The notes beneath the pieces were generated by a model, which was not told the origin of the DNA, did no database searches, and saw only the letters and a list, made by a program, of their open reading frames with translations. The translations under genes were made by a program, and so were the position numbers. Positions 1-5,870 of a DNA stretch of 6,409 bases are shown here, piece after piece. Source of the stretch: Syntrophomonadaceae bacterium (lineage in GTDB: Bacteria > Bacillota > Dethiobacteria > DTU022); assembly GCA_007129055.1 (NCBI GenBank), contig SKWE01000056.1:1-6409 (forward strand), given 5' to 3'. The number at the start of each line of letters is the position of its first letter. Position 1 is the first letter of the stretch.

Positions 1-83
1 GGATAATTGTTAGCGCAAACAGCGTAAAACCGGGCTATTGCTTTCTCATACTTGATTAAAAGGTTAACCATCTCTACCGGCAC
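1..83 (-). CDS. N-terminus of a possible ferritin-like / rubrerythrin-like protein (partial)
   Basis: Only the first 27 codons lie in the window; the gene continues past the left edge. It starts with GTG at 81-83, preceded by a clear ribosome-binding site (AAAGGAG, GGAG at 93-96) nine bases away. An ATG four codons further in would sit too far from that site. The visible protein is helical, beginning MPVEMVNLLIKYEK and continuing AIARFYAVCANNYP. A helix of the type KYEKAIARFY followed by A.N.(F/Y)P recalls the first helix of ferritin-like and rubrerythrin-like proteins, whose Glu binds a di-iron centre in peroxide or oxygen detoxification. That assignment rests on a short stretch and is tentative. 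The start lies 31 bases after the hydrolase stop, so it is probably the third gene of the same transcript. That the ORF is real is more certain than its family. Confidence 0.5.
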   Translation of the reverse strand, partial: MPVEMVNLLIKYEKAIARFYAVCANNY

Positions 84-114
84 TAAGATCCGCTCCTTTC
101 GTTTTAAGTAATAA

Positions 115-1056
115 TTATTGTATCTCCAGGTTTGATTTCAAGAAGAACTGTTCAATAAGACTGGTGTACTCATCAGAACGGTTTAGGTAGGGAAAATGTC
201 CCGCCCCTTCAAATGTATGCACAGCAGCCGTGGGGTAAGTAGCCTTCAACTCTGATCTTAAAACAGGATCAACCAGCGGATCGTTATCAGATTCGATGAT
301 CATCACCGGTATATCCAGTGCATCTGTATCAGGCACATTAAAAGGATCAACCACGCAGTAAAACCTGCCGATTATCTGCCTTTTATTCATCCTTCCATTC
401 GTCTGCTCCAACCCATAAGCTAATACCAGATCAGAATACTCCGAAGTGGGATAGACACTTTCACGGATACTGCCGCTGAATACATTCATGATCAGCCATT
501 CCGGCAGGTAAGGCAGAAGAAACCCCACAACCTTATTTTGCTCAGCTATCAGGTCATTGGGAGGAAAAGTGTTGGCAAATACGGCGCTCTGAACCCGTTC
601 AGGGTAGTTTGCAACCAGGTACTGGGCAAAGTAACCGCCCAGCGAAGAACCAACCACATGGAACCGGTTTACTCCTTCTGCTTCCAGGATTGCCGTCACA
701 CCCCCGGCCATTTCTTCCAAACTGTTTGCGGCCGGGTAAGTCATAGATATTACACGGAATTGCTGCTGTAAAACCTCCACCTGCTGCCACCAGATGTCAT
801 AAGCGCCAGTCATCCCGTGAAGAAAAACAACTGTATCCCCGCCCTGCCCCAGGACAATGTATTCCCATGACAAATTATCTACTTCAATTATTTTTGTTGG
901 ATGTGCTGCACGGAAAGCGGCCAGTGAATCAACAGTTTCCTGTTCAACATCAGCATACAGTACTTCGAAAGGAGGTTTAGAAACTGGCCAGATGTATACT
1001 ACCACGATTAGAACGAATAACATTAACGGGATAAGCCATTTTAATCTTTCCTTCAT
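115..1056 (-). CDS. Membrane-anchored alpha/beta hydrolase, maspardin-like
   Basis: A 313-residue serine hydrolase-fold protein; the substrate cannot be told from sequence. I chose the ATG at 1054-1056 because GGGAGGG (1064-1070) precedes it at good spacing; an upstream in-frame ATG at 1155 would overlap the end of the reductase gene. Residues 1-25 form a basic start plus one hydrophobic helix (LIPLMLFVLIVVVYIW), a likely signal anchor that puts the enzyme outside the membrane. Visible hydrolase features are the oxyanion-hole HG (80-81), nucleophile elbow GSSLG with Ser138, probable acid Asp259 (SDNDPLVDP) and His287 (GAGHFPYL). The layout RVI..YP around 101-108, VVGSSLGGYFAQ, the ANTF motif (161-164) and ATYP...GHFPYLNRS recall eukaryotic maspardin (SPG21), as I remember it. 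Maspardin is thought to lack normal catalytic residues, whereas this protein keeps a full triad. It lies 61 bases after the reductase stop, probably in the same operon. A generic esterase or C-C hydrolase is the alternative. Confidence 0.88.
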   Translation of the reverse strand: MKERLKWLIPLMLFVLIVVVYIWPVSKPPFEVLYADVEQETVDSLAAFRAAHPTKIIEVDNLSWEYIVLGQGGDTVVFLHGMTGAYDIWWQQVEVLQQQFRVISMTYPAANSLEEMAGGVTAILEAEGVNRFHVVGSSLGGYFAQYLVANYPERVQSAVFANTFPPNDLIAEQNKVVGFLLPYLPEWLIMNVFSGSIRESVYPTSEYSDLVLAYGLEQTNGRMNKRQIIGRFYCVVDPFNVPDTDALDIPVMIIESDNDPLVDPVLRSELKATYPTAAVHTFEGAGHFPYLNRSDEYTSLIEQFFLKSNLEIQ

Positions 1057-1117
1057 TATTTCACCCTCCCTATAACTGGCAGAACAACAAACTAAATTTA
1101 AACACCAGGCAAAACTA

Positions 1118-1957
1118 CTACCAGTAATGCTTAAAAAAGTTTGCTTCCTCTGCATATGGCGCGGTCAATTTTTCCAAATACTTTATTTCTTCTTCGGCAA
1201 AGGGTTTAAAATCATTGGCGATGCGCGCATTTTCTTCTATCTCGGCCATGGTTGAAATGCCAATAATAGCTGTACTGACCGGATGAGATAAAGTATAGCC
1301 GAAAGCCTGCTCCATTTTTGTTATGCCTTCATTACGGAAAATACGGCCCACTGCTGTTACTTTCATGGCAATAATACCCAGGTTTTGTTTAACCGCTTCT
1401 GGCAGCAGCTCCTGCTTGAAGGAGCGGTAATGGGGATCACCGGCATTCAGGGATATAAGCAGGCAGTCAAAAGGATATTCTTTGATAGCCTGTATAAGCA
1501 GGCTTGGGTCTTTATGGCCGGTTATCCCCATATTACGGATTACCTTCTCGCTTTTCAGTTGTTCCAAAGCTTTAATGGCCCCGTCTTCAGCAAGCGCCTG
1601 CTTAAGGTCTTCCCTGGTTTGCATATCGTGAAGCTGGTATAGATCTAAATAGTTAGTCTGCAGATGGGCCAGGCTCTTCTCAACCTGGCGCATTGTACCA
1701 TCATATGTGCGATTCCCGGTTTTAGTGGCCAGGAAAACTTCCCGGCGGCGGTAGGACATTACCCGGCCGATGTTACTTTCACTGCCTCCCATCCCGTAAG
1801 CAGGAGCGGTATCTATGTAGTTAACCCCCAGATCGAGGGCCCGGTTGATGATCTTTTCCGCTTCGGCAACACGGTCAACCCTTTCGAGCGTTGATTCGCC
1901 GCCGAGGCTGAAGATTGAAACTGAATAGCCTGTTTTCCCCAGTTTCCTTTTCTGCAT
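1118..1957 (-). CDS. Aldo/keto reductase
   Basis: A 279-residue NAD(P)H-dependent oxidoreductase of the aldo/keto reductase superfamily, which reduces aldehydes and ketones to alcohols in the cytoplasm. The (beta/alpha)8 barrel starts with the typical MQKRKLGKTGYSVS strand pair. The catalytic tetrad is complete: Asp49 (NYIDTAPAYG), Tyr54, Lys79 (VFLATKTG) and His110 (LYQLHDMQ). The C-terminal cofactor region has STAIIGIS (228-235) and an EIEENARIA helix. There is no C-terminal Cys-rich ferredoxin motif, which some related anaerobe reductases carry, so this is the plain form. I chose the ATG at 1955-1957, where family proteins normally begin and which follows GGAGGGG (1966-1972). An in-frame ATG at 2003-2005 adds 16 residues and has its own AAAGGAG site. 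It is the first gene of the minus-strand unit with the hydrolase. The physiological substrate is unknown. Confidence 0.93.
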   Translation of the reverse strand: MQKRKLGKTGYSVSIFSLGGESTLERVDRVAEAEKIINRALDLGVNYIDTAPAYGMGGSESNIGRVMSYRRREVFLATKTGNRTYDGTMRQVEKSLAHLQTNYLDLYQLHDMQTREDLKQALAEDGAIKALEQLKSEKVIRNMGITGHKDPSLLIQAIKEYPFDCLLISLNAGDPHYRSFKQELLPEAVKQNLGIIAMKVTAVGRIFRNEGITKMEQAFGYTLSHPVSTAIIGISTMAEIEENARIANDFKPFAEEEIKYLEKLTAPYAEEANFFKHYW

Positions 1958-1965
1958 AGCTATCA

Positions 1966-1985
1966 CCCCTCCAATAATTTGGAGA
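1966..1985 (-). promoter_or_regulatory. Hairpin over the aldo/keto reductase ribosome-binding site
   Basis: In the minus-strand transcript CTCCAA (1979-1984) pairs perfectly with TTGGAG (1969-1974) across an ATTA loop, with a possible further U.G pair at 1985/1968. The 3' arm contains the GGAG of the GGAGGGGTGA ribosome-binding site used by the start at 1957. If the hairpin forms it would hide that site. Ribosomes starting at the upstream in-frame ATG (2003-2005) would pass through and open it. The pairing is directly visible; a regulatory role is inference, and a 6-bp stem may be only marginally stable. Confidence 0.45.
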
Positions 1986-1998
1986 CACAATAAATAGT

Positions 1999-2028
1999 TC
2001 GACATATCCTGTCCTGCTCCTTTATAAT
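1999..2028 (+). promoter_or_regulatory. Sigma-A-type promoter for the small ORF / SDR unit
   Basis: The -35 box TCGACA (1999-2004, five of six matches to TTGACA) and a perfect -10 box TATAAT (2023-2028) are separated by 18 bases. Transcription would start near 2035, leaving a leader of about 85-90 bases before the ATG at 2122. The promoter overlaps the upstream alternative start of the divergent reductase gene, so the two transcription units may interfere. No comparably good minus-strand promoter for the reductase was found here. Confidence 0.65.
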
Positions 2029-2047
2029 AATTACAACCTTAACTGCG

Positions 2048-2100
2048 AAAACTACCTGCTCACAGTAACACTTTTACAGGTGCAGGTTAAAAACTACTTG
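2048..2100 (+). repeat. Direct repeat and inverted repeat in the leader of the SDR unit
   Basis: An 11-base direct repeat, AAAACTACCTG (2048-2058) and AAAACTACTTG (2090-2100), recurs with one mismatch at a 42-base period, close to four helical turns. Within it ACCTGC (2054-2059) and GCAGGT (2082-2087) form a perfect 6-base inverted repeat with a 22-base gap. The repeats lie between the predicted promoter and the ribosome-binding site, where a repressor or an RNA fold could act. The repeats are visible; their role is unproven and short repeats like these can arise by chance. Confidence 0.35.
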
Positions 2101-2121
2101 ATTTTTAAAGGAGCCAAATTA

Positions 2122-2229
2122 ATGGGATCACTACAAGATATTAAAGAAGATTTACAAAATGCTGTTACCCCCGGCAAGGCAAAGGACCTGATGCGTTTTA
2201 TTAAAACCGGTCCGGGGCTGCTTAGATGA
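2122..2229 (+). CDS. Small 35-residue protein coupled to the SDR gene
   Basis: I do not recognise this protein. The ATG at 2122-2124 follows a near-perfect AAAGGAG (2107-2113) with eight bases of spacing, the best ribosome-binding site on this transcript. The product begins MGSLQDIKEDLQNAV, then TPGKAKDLMRFIK and ends TGPGLLR. It has two short amphipathic helical stretches joined at Pro17-Gly18, a glycine-proline tail, six Lys/Arg against four Asp/Glu, and no membrane segment or cysteine. Its TGA (2227-2229) overlaps the SDR ATG (2226-2228) as ATGA, and the SDR gene has no strong ribosome-binding site of its own. This suggests translational coupling, so the ORF may be a real small protein that partners the dehydrogenase or simply a translated leader that loads ribosomes. 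Conservation in related genomes would decide. Confidence 0.6.
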   Translation: MGSLQDIKEDLQNAVTPGKAKDLMRFIKTGPGLLR

Positions 2230-3014
2230 GCACATTTAAAGATAATGTAGTGGTACTGGTTGGTGCTTCCCGCGGCATTGGTGAACAGCTTTCATATAGA
2301 TTGGCAGAGCAGGGTGCTCAACTGGTCCTTGCTGCCCGCAGTGAAAACCAGTTGTGCCAGGTTGCTGAGAAATGTAAAAGAAAAGGCGTCAAGGTGAAAG
2401 TAGTTGTAACAGATATCACCAGGGAACAAGCATGTCTTAAACTGGTCAGAGATACTGTACAGGAATTTGGCAGGATTGATACCCTGCTGTATAACGCCGG
2501 CAGTGGAAATACCGGCTACTTTTCCTCTTACTCCAATATTGGTTTTATCAATCAGGAAATCCAGCTTAATTACTATGGCCTGGTTTACTGCCTGCATTAC
2601 GCTCTGCCTTACATCACGGAACAAAAAGGACGTATCGTGGGGGTTTGCAGCATGGGAGGAATAATCGGCCTGCCGGGAACAGCCGGCTACAACGCCTCCA
2701 AGCATGCTATGCGTGGCTTTTTAAACACACTGCGGGTAGAAATGCTTGGCACCGGTGTGACAGTAACAACTATCTATTTAAGCGCAGTACGCACAGAAAC
2801 ATACCTGAAAGAGTTGGGCGAAAAAGCTGCAAAAATTCCCGCATCAACTCCAGAAAAGGCAGCAGAAAGCATAATACGGGCGGCAGGGAAGCGCCGCAGG
2901 GAAGTGATCCCTTCCCTTGAAGGCAAGCTGCTCCTTATTACTCACCGTCTGTTACCGGGTTTTACCGAACAACTTATAGCCGGTTCCAGTATGAATTATG
3001 CAAAAAACAGGTAG
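2226..3014 (+). CDS. Short-chain dehydrogenase/reductase (SDR family)
   Basis: A 262-residue classical-type SDR, a cytoplasmic NAD(P)-dependent ketone/alcohol oxidoreductase of unknown substrate. The Rossmann dinucleotide motif is VGASRGIG (12-19), with Val in place of the usual Thr. Arg38 after the second strand (LAARSE) favours NADP(H). Asp63 (TDIT) and the NAG motif (90-92) follow. The catalytic set is complete: Asn115 (LNYYG), Ser142 (CSMGG), Tyr155 and Lys159 (YNASK). The usual PG after the sixth strand is replaced by LS in YLSAVRTET (184-192). The C-terminal 40 residues are basic and then hydrophobic (KLLLITHRLLPGF), an extension recalling the lipid- or steroid-acting DHRS7/11-beta-HSD-like SDRs and perhaps contacting membrane or a lipid substrate. 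The start overlaps the 35-residue ORF by four bases and has only a weak GGGG upstream, consistent with coupling. A FabG-type 3-oxoacyl reductase is possible but less favoured because of the tail. Confidence 0.92.
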   Translation: MSTFKDNVVVLVGASRGIGEQLSYRLAEQGAQLVLAARSENQLCQVAEKCKRKGVKVKVVVTDITREQACLKLVRDTVQEFGRIDTLLYNAGSGNTGYFSSYSNIGFINQEIQLNYYGLVYCLHYALPYITEQKGRIVGVCSMGGIIGLPGTAGYNASKHAMRGFLNTLRVEMLGTGVTVTTIYLSAVRTETYLKELGEKAAKIPASTPEKAAESIIRAAGKRRREVIPSLEGKLLLITHRLLPGFTEQLIAGSSMNYAKNR

Positions 3015-3048
3015 ATAAGAAATGAGATAGGAAAATAACTGTATGCTC

Positions 3049-3112
3049 AAAATATTTTAAAATGGTCATCAAAGCAGGATTGTTGCAAACACATGAATAA
3101 GTTGCCATTTTA
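3049..3112. repeat. AT-rich palindrome and inverted repeat upstream of the CNNM gene
   Basis: A 10-base perfect palindrome, AAAATATTTT (3049-3058), abuts TAAAATGG (3058-3065), which is the exact reverse complement of CCATTTTA (3105-3112) 39 bases on. This occupies much of the 130-base gap between the SDR stop and the CNNM gene. It could hold an operator or a weak end-of-transcript structure. No GC-rich stem followed by a T-run and no convincing -35/-10 pair was found in this gap. Confidence 0.25.
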
Positions 3113-3144
3113 GAATTGTTAAGTTAAAAATTGGAGGACTGAAA

Positions 3145-4161
3145 ATGATTCTTTTTACCTGGATTGGAATTGTTTTATGTTTATCTCAATCTGCAATGTT
3201 GTCAGGTTTAAACCTGGCTTTTTTTAGTATAAGCAAGTTGCGACTGGAAATGGAAGCCGGGAAAAACAATAAGCATGCTGAACGTGTTCTCGCCTTAAGA
3301 AGAGATTCAAATTTTCTACTTGTTACCATACTCTGGGCAAATGTTTCCGTAAATGTTCTGCTTGCATTGCTATCTGGTTCAGTTTTAACCGGAGTTATGG
3401 CTTTTCTTTTTTCTACCGTTGTTATCACAATTGCTGGGGAAATAATCCCACAGGCATATTTTTCAAGACATGCACTCAAAGTTGCTTCACTGCTTTCGCC
3501 TTTATTGCGCTTTTACCAGGTGATGCTTTTTGTCGTTGCCAAACCAACTGCCCTGATTTTAGATAATTGGCTCGGCAAAGAGGCAATTACCTACTTTGAG
3601 GAGCAGGATTTGCACGCATTAATTGAAATGCACATGGTATCTCGTGAAACTGACATTGAGAAGATGGAAGGCAAGGGGGCTATGAATTTTTTGACCATAG
3701 ACGACCTTCCTCTTTGTGAGGAAGGGGAAATAATTGATCCTGACAGCATTTTGAAATTAGAGTTTAAAAATGGCAAACCTGTTTTTCCTGAAGTAAAACC
3801 TGACCCGGATGATGACTTCCTGGTAAAAATATCTTTTTCTGTAAAAAAGTGGATTATTCTGAGTGACTTGTATGATGAACCGAAAATGGTGTTAAATGCA
3901 GATAGGTTTATCCGAAGCGTTTTATTTGTATCTGATAGCTTTAATCCTTACTTCTATTGCCATAGACCAATTATTGTCAGGGATAAACAGGTAACCCTGG
4001 GCCAGGTCGTCCCACGGCTCAAGGTGAATCCTGAGCATAGTGAAGATGATGTTATAGATGAAGATATAATTCTTTTCTGGGGCGAAGAGAAAAAAGTGAT
4101 CACCGGTTCGGATATACTGGGAAGATTATTAAGAGGTATTGTGCAAAACAAAGCAGTCTAG
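3145..4161 (+). CDS. CNNM/DUF21-domain membrane protein with a divergent cytosolic domain
   Basis: A 338-residue integral membrane protein of the CNNM (DUF21) type, a family linked to Mg2+ or other cation transport and including CorC/YhdP-like proteins. The start follows GGAGG (3133-3137) by seven bases. The membrane domain spans residues 1-137, with hydrophobic segments near 3-27, 57-78, 80-101 and 112-137. Family hallmarks are SGLNLAFFS after the first helix start (20-28), Asn residues in WANVSVNVLLA (64-74) and the GEIIPQA turn (98-104). The acidic helix that normally follows, leading to two CBS domains, becomes GKGAMNFLTIDDLPLCEEGE (177-196). The remaining 140 residues do not read as a canonical CBS pair. 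Only the end, EEKKVITGSDILGRLLRGI (314-332), resembles the last strand and helix of a CBS domain. A CorC/HlyC C-terminal domain is absent. The transported ion, if any, is not known. It may be monocistronic. Confidence 0.85.
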   Translation: MILFTWIGIVLCLSQSAMLSGLNLAFFSISKLRLEMEAGKNNKHAERVLALRRDSNFLLVTILWANVSVNVLLALLSGSVLTGVMAFLFSTVVITIAGEIIPQAYFSRHALKVASLLSPLLRFYQVMLFVVAKPTALILDNWLGKEAITYFEEQDLHALIEMHMVSRETDIEKMEGKGAMNFLTIDDLPLCEEGEIIDPDSILKLEFKNGKPVFPEVKPDPDDDFLVKISFSVKKWIILSDLYDEPKMVLNADRFIRSVLFVSDSFNPYFYCHRPIIVRDKQVTLGQVVPRLKVNPEHSEDDVIDEDIILFWGEEKKVITGSDILGRLLRGIVQNKAV

Positions 4162-4195
4162 TTTAAAATGGTTGCTCAAAACTACTTTGCTTTTT
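4149..4195 (+). terminator. Weak possible terminator after the CNNM gene
   Basis: CAAAGCAGT (4149-4157) pairs with ACTACTTTG (4181-4189) at eight of nine positions around a 23-base loop, and CTTTTTCCC follows at 4190. The T-run right after the stem fits an intrinsic terminator. However, the stem is AT-rich, begins inside the last codons of the gene and has a large loop, so confidence is low. Confidence 0.28.
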
Positions 4196-4255
4196 CCCTA
4201 TCACAGATATTTGTTTAGACGGCAGCCAATACGCCAGTTAATATAAGACCATGAA

Positions 4256-4283
4256 CTGAACAAGGATCTTGCTCTGATATAAA
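4256..4283 (+). promoter_or_regulatory. Candidate extended -10 promoter for citrate synthase
   Basis: TGATATAAA (4275-4283) fits an extended -10 element (TGn followed by TATAAA). The -35 region CTGAAC (4256-4261) is a poor match 16 bases upstream. It lies about 125 bases before the citrate synthase start, in a 246-base gap with no other gene. This AT-rich gap offers several rival -10-like strings, such as TATTAT at 4301, so the choice is tentative. Confidence 0.3.
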
Positions 4284-4407
4284 TATTTTCACAAGAACAA
4301 TATTATGTTACGATTCAAGTATAAGGTCAACTTCATCCTTTATTCACCCCGGATAGCAAAACAAACAAATAGGTATGGCTAAAAATAGAAAGGTGTGACC
4401 GAAAATA

Positions 4408-5772
4408 ATGAACAAGAAGATCTTAGGAATAAGTCCTGAATTAACAAAGCTTTCTGCCTTGTGTGAAGCTAATAGCAATATTAACCCTTTACTATATGAT
4501 CAGTTTGATGTAAAACGTGGTCTTCGTGATATAAGCGGTAAAGGTGTTTTGGCAGGTTTAACTGAGATATCTGAAATTGTATCGTCCATAAAAGAAAATG
4601 GGGAAGAGCATCCTTGTGAAGGTAAACTGTTTTATCGTGGTATTGATGTAGAAGAAATAGTAAATGGGTTGAAAAGAGAAAACCGTTTCGGTTTTGAAGA
4701 GGTAGTTTACTTGTTATTATTTGGTCAGCTGCCAGGCGTCCATGAGTTGACTAATTTTTCCAATATCCTTGCAGATTACCGAACACTTCCCACAGGGTTT
4801 GTTCGTGATATTATTATGAAAGCTCCCAGCCAGGATATGATGAATACACTTGCCCGCAGTGTTTTAACTATGTACTCTTATGATAATTCTGCAGATGACA
4901 CTTCACTGCCAAATGCATTGCGCCAGTTATTACAGCTAATAGCTTTATTCCCCCTGCTTTCTGTTTATGGTTACCAAACATACCGTCACTACCATGATAA
5001 TAAAAGCCTCTATATTCATCCCCCAAAACCTGAACTTTCTACAGCTGAAAATATCTTACGTATGCTCAGGCCGAACAAAAAGTATACTGAGCTTGAAGCA
5101 AAGATTTTAGATATAGCTCTAATTCTGCATGCCGAACATGGTGGTGGTAACAATTCAACTTTTACAACACATGTGGTCACCTCTTCAGGCACAGATACCT
5201 ACTCAGTTATTGCAGCTGCGCTGGGGTCACTTAAAGGTCCGAGACATGGAGGCGCCAATATCAAGGTTGTACAAATGATTGAGGATATGAAAGCGACCAT
5301 TAAGAATTGGAACGATGAATCAAGTGTTGCTGATTACCTTGTAAAACTGTTAAACAAGGAAGCCTTTGATCGTACAGGATTAATATACGGTATGGGACAT
5401 GCTGTTTATTCTCTTTCTGACCCCCGGGCAAATGTATTTAAGAAATATGTAGAAAGCCTATCTAAAGAAAAGAGTCGTACTGAGGAATTTGAGCTTTACT
5501 CTTTGGTAGAAAGACTGGGTCCGGAAATAATAGGAAAGAAGCGCAAAATTTATAAGGGTGTAAGCGCAAATGTCGATTTCTACAGTGGTTTTGTTTATAA
5601 CATGTTAGACCTGCCGCTACAATTATATACCCCGCTGTTTGCAGTTGCCCGAATTGCCGGTTGGTCTGCTCACCGGTTGGAGGAGATAATCAATGCAAAC
5701 AAAATTATCAGACCTGCTTACAAAGCTGTTTCTGAGCGCTCTTCTTATATTCCTTTAAAAGACCGCAATTAG
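4408..5772 (+). CDS. Citrate synthase / 2-methylcitrate synthase (Si-type)
   Basis: A 454-residue cytoplasmic enzyme that condenses acetyl-CoA (or propionyl-CoA) with oxaloacetate to citrate (or 2-methylcitrate) plus CoA. The active site is complete by comparison with pig citrate synthase: oxaloacetate ligand His244 (HAEHGG), catalytic His280 (GPRHGGAN), His331 (GMGHAVY), Arg340 (SDPR), catalytic Asp390 (NVDFYSG), and Arg415 and Arg436 as probable carboxylate ligands. The small domain begins with CEGKLFYRGID (70-80). About 65 residues precede that, including VKRGLRDISGKGVLAG, making it longer than CitZ-type enzymes of about 370 residues. I associate this long form with Clostridia. It is unrelated to the Re-type (homocitrate synthase-like) enzyme of some anaerobes. 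The start has a modest AAAGGTGTG site (about 4389-4396) at slightly long spacing. It stands alone, convergent with the glycerol dehydrogenase gene. No other methylcitrate-cycle or TCA gene is in view, so acetyl-CoA versus propionyl-CoA preference is undecided. Confidence 0.95.
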   Translation: MNKKILGISPELTKLSALCEANSNINPLLYDQFDVKRGLRDISGKGVLAGLTEISEIVSSIKENGEEHPCEGKLFYRGIDVEEIVNGLKRENRFGFEEVVYLLLFGQLPGVHELTNFSNILADYRTLPTGFVRDIIMKAPSQDMMNTLARSVLTMYSYDNSADDTSLPNALRQLLQLIALFPLLSVYGYQTYRHYHDNKSLYIHPPKPELSTAENILRMLRPNKKYTELEAKILDIALILHAEHGGGNNSTFTTHVVTSSGTDTYSVIAAALGSLKGPRHGGANIKVVQMIEDMKATIKNWNDESSVADYLVKLLNKEAFDRTGLIYGMGHAVYSLSDPRANVFKKYVESLSKEKSRTEEFELYSLVERLGPEIIGKKRKIYKGVSANVDFYSGFVYNMLDLPLQLYTPLFAVARIAGWSAHRLEEIINANKIIRPAYKAVSERSSYIPLKDRN

Positions 5773-5870
5773 AATTAATGTTTCATACAACAGGGGAAAA
5801 CTAGCTGGAAGTTGAAGAATAACTATTATACTAATTACTGTCAGCAGTAGAAAAACCTATAACAAGACAG

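Noticed and set aside
1057..1155. Extension of the hydrolase N-terminus to an ATG at 1155
   Set aside because: It overlaps the 3' end of the reductase gene, and the ATG at 1056 has a strong ribosome-binding site followed by a typical signal anchor.
2292..2705. 137-codon open frame on the minus strand inside the SDR gene
   Set aside because: It is antisense to a well-supported SDR with all catalytic motifs and has no recognisable domain.
4375..4398. Seven-codon ORF just before citrate synthase
   Set aside because: Too short to assess, and it ends inside the citrate synthase ribosome-binding region with no supporting signal.
4162..4407. Search for a small gene or riboswitch in the gap before citrate synthase
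   Set aside because: Only very short ORFs, AT-rich promoter-like strings and no strong conserved RNA fold were seen.
5836..5849. TACTG-TCAG-CAGTA hairpin between the convergent citrate synthase and glycerol dehydrogenase genes
   Set aside because: The stem is only five base pairs with no T-run on either side in the right place, so I did not call a terminator.
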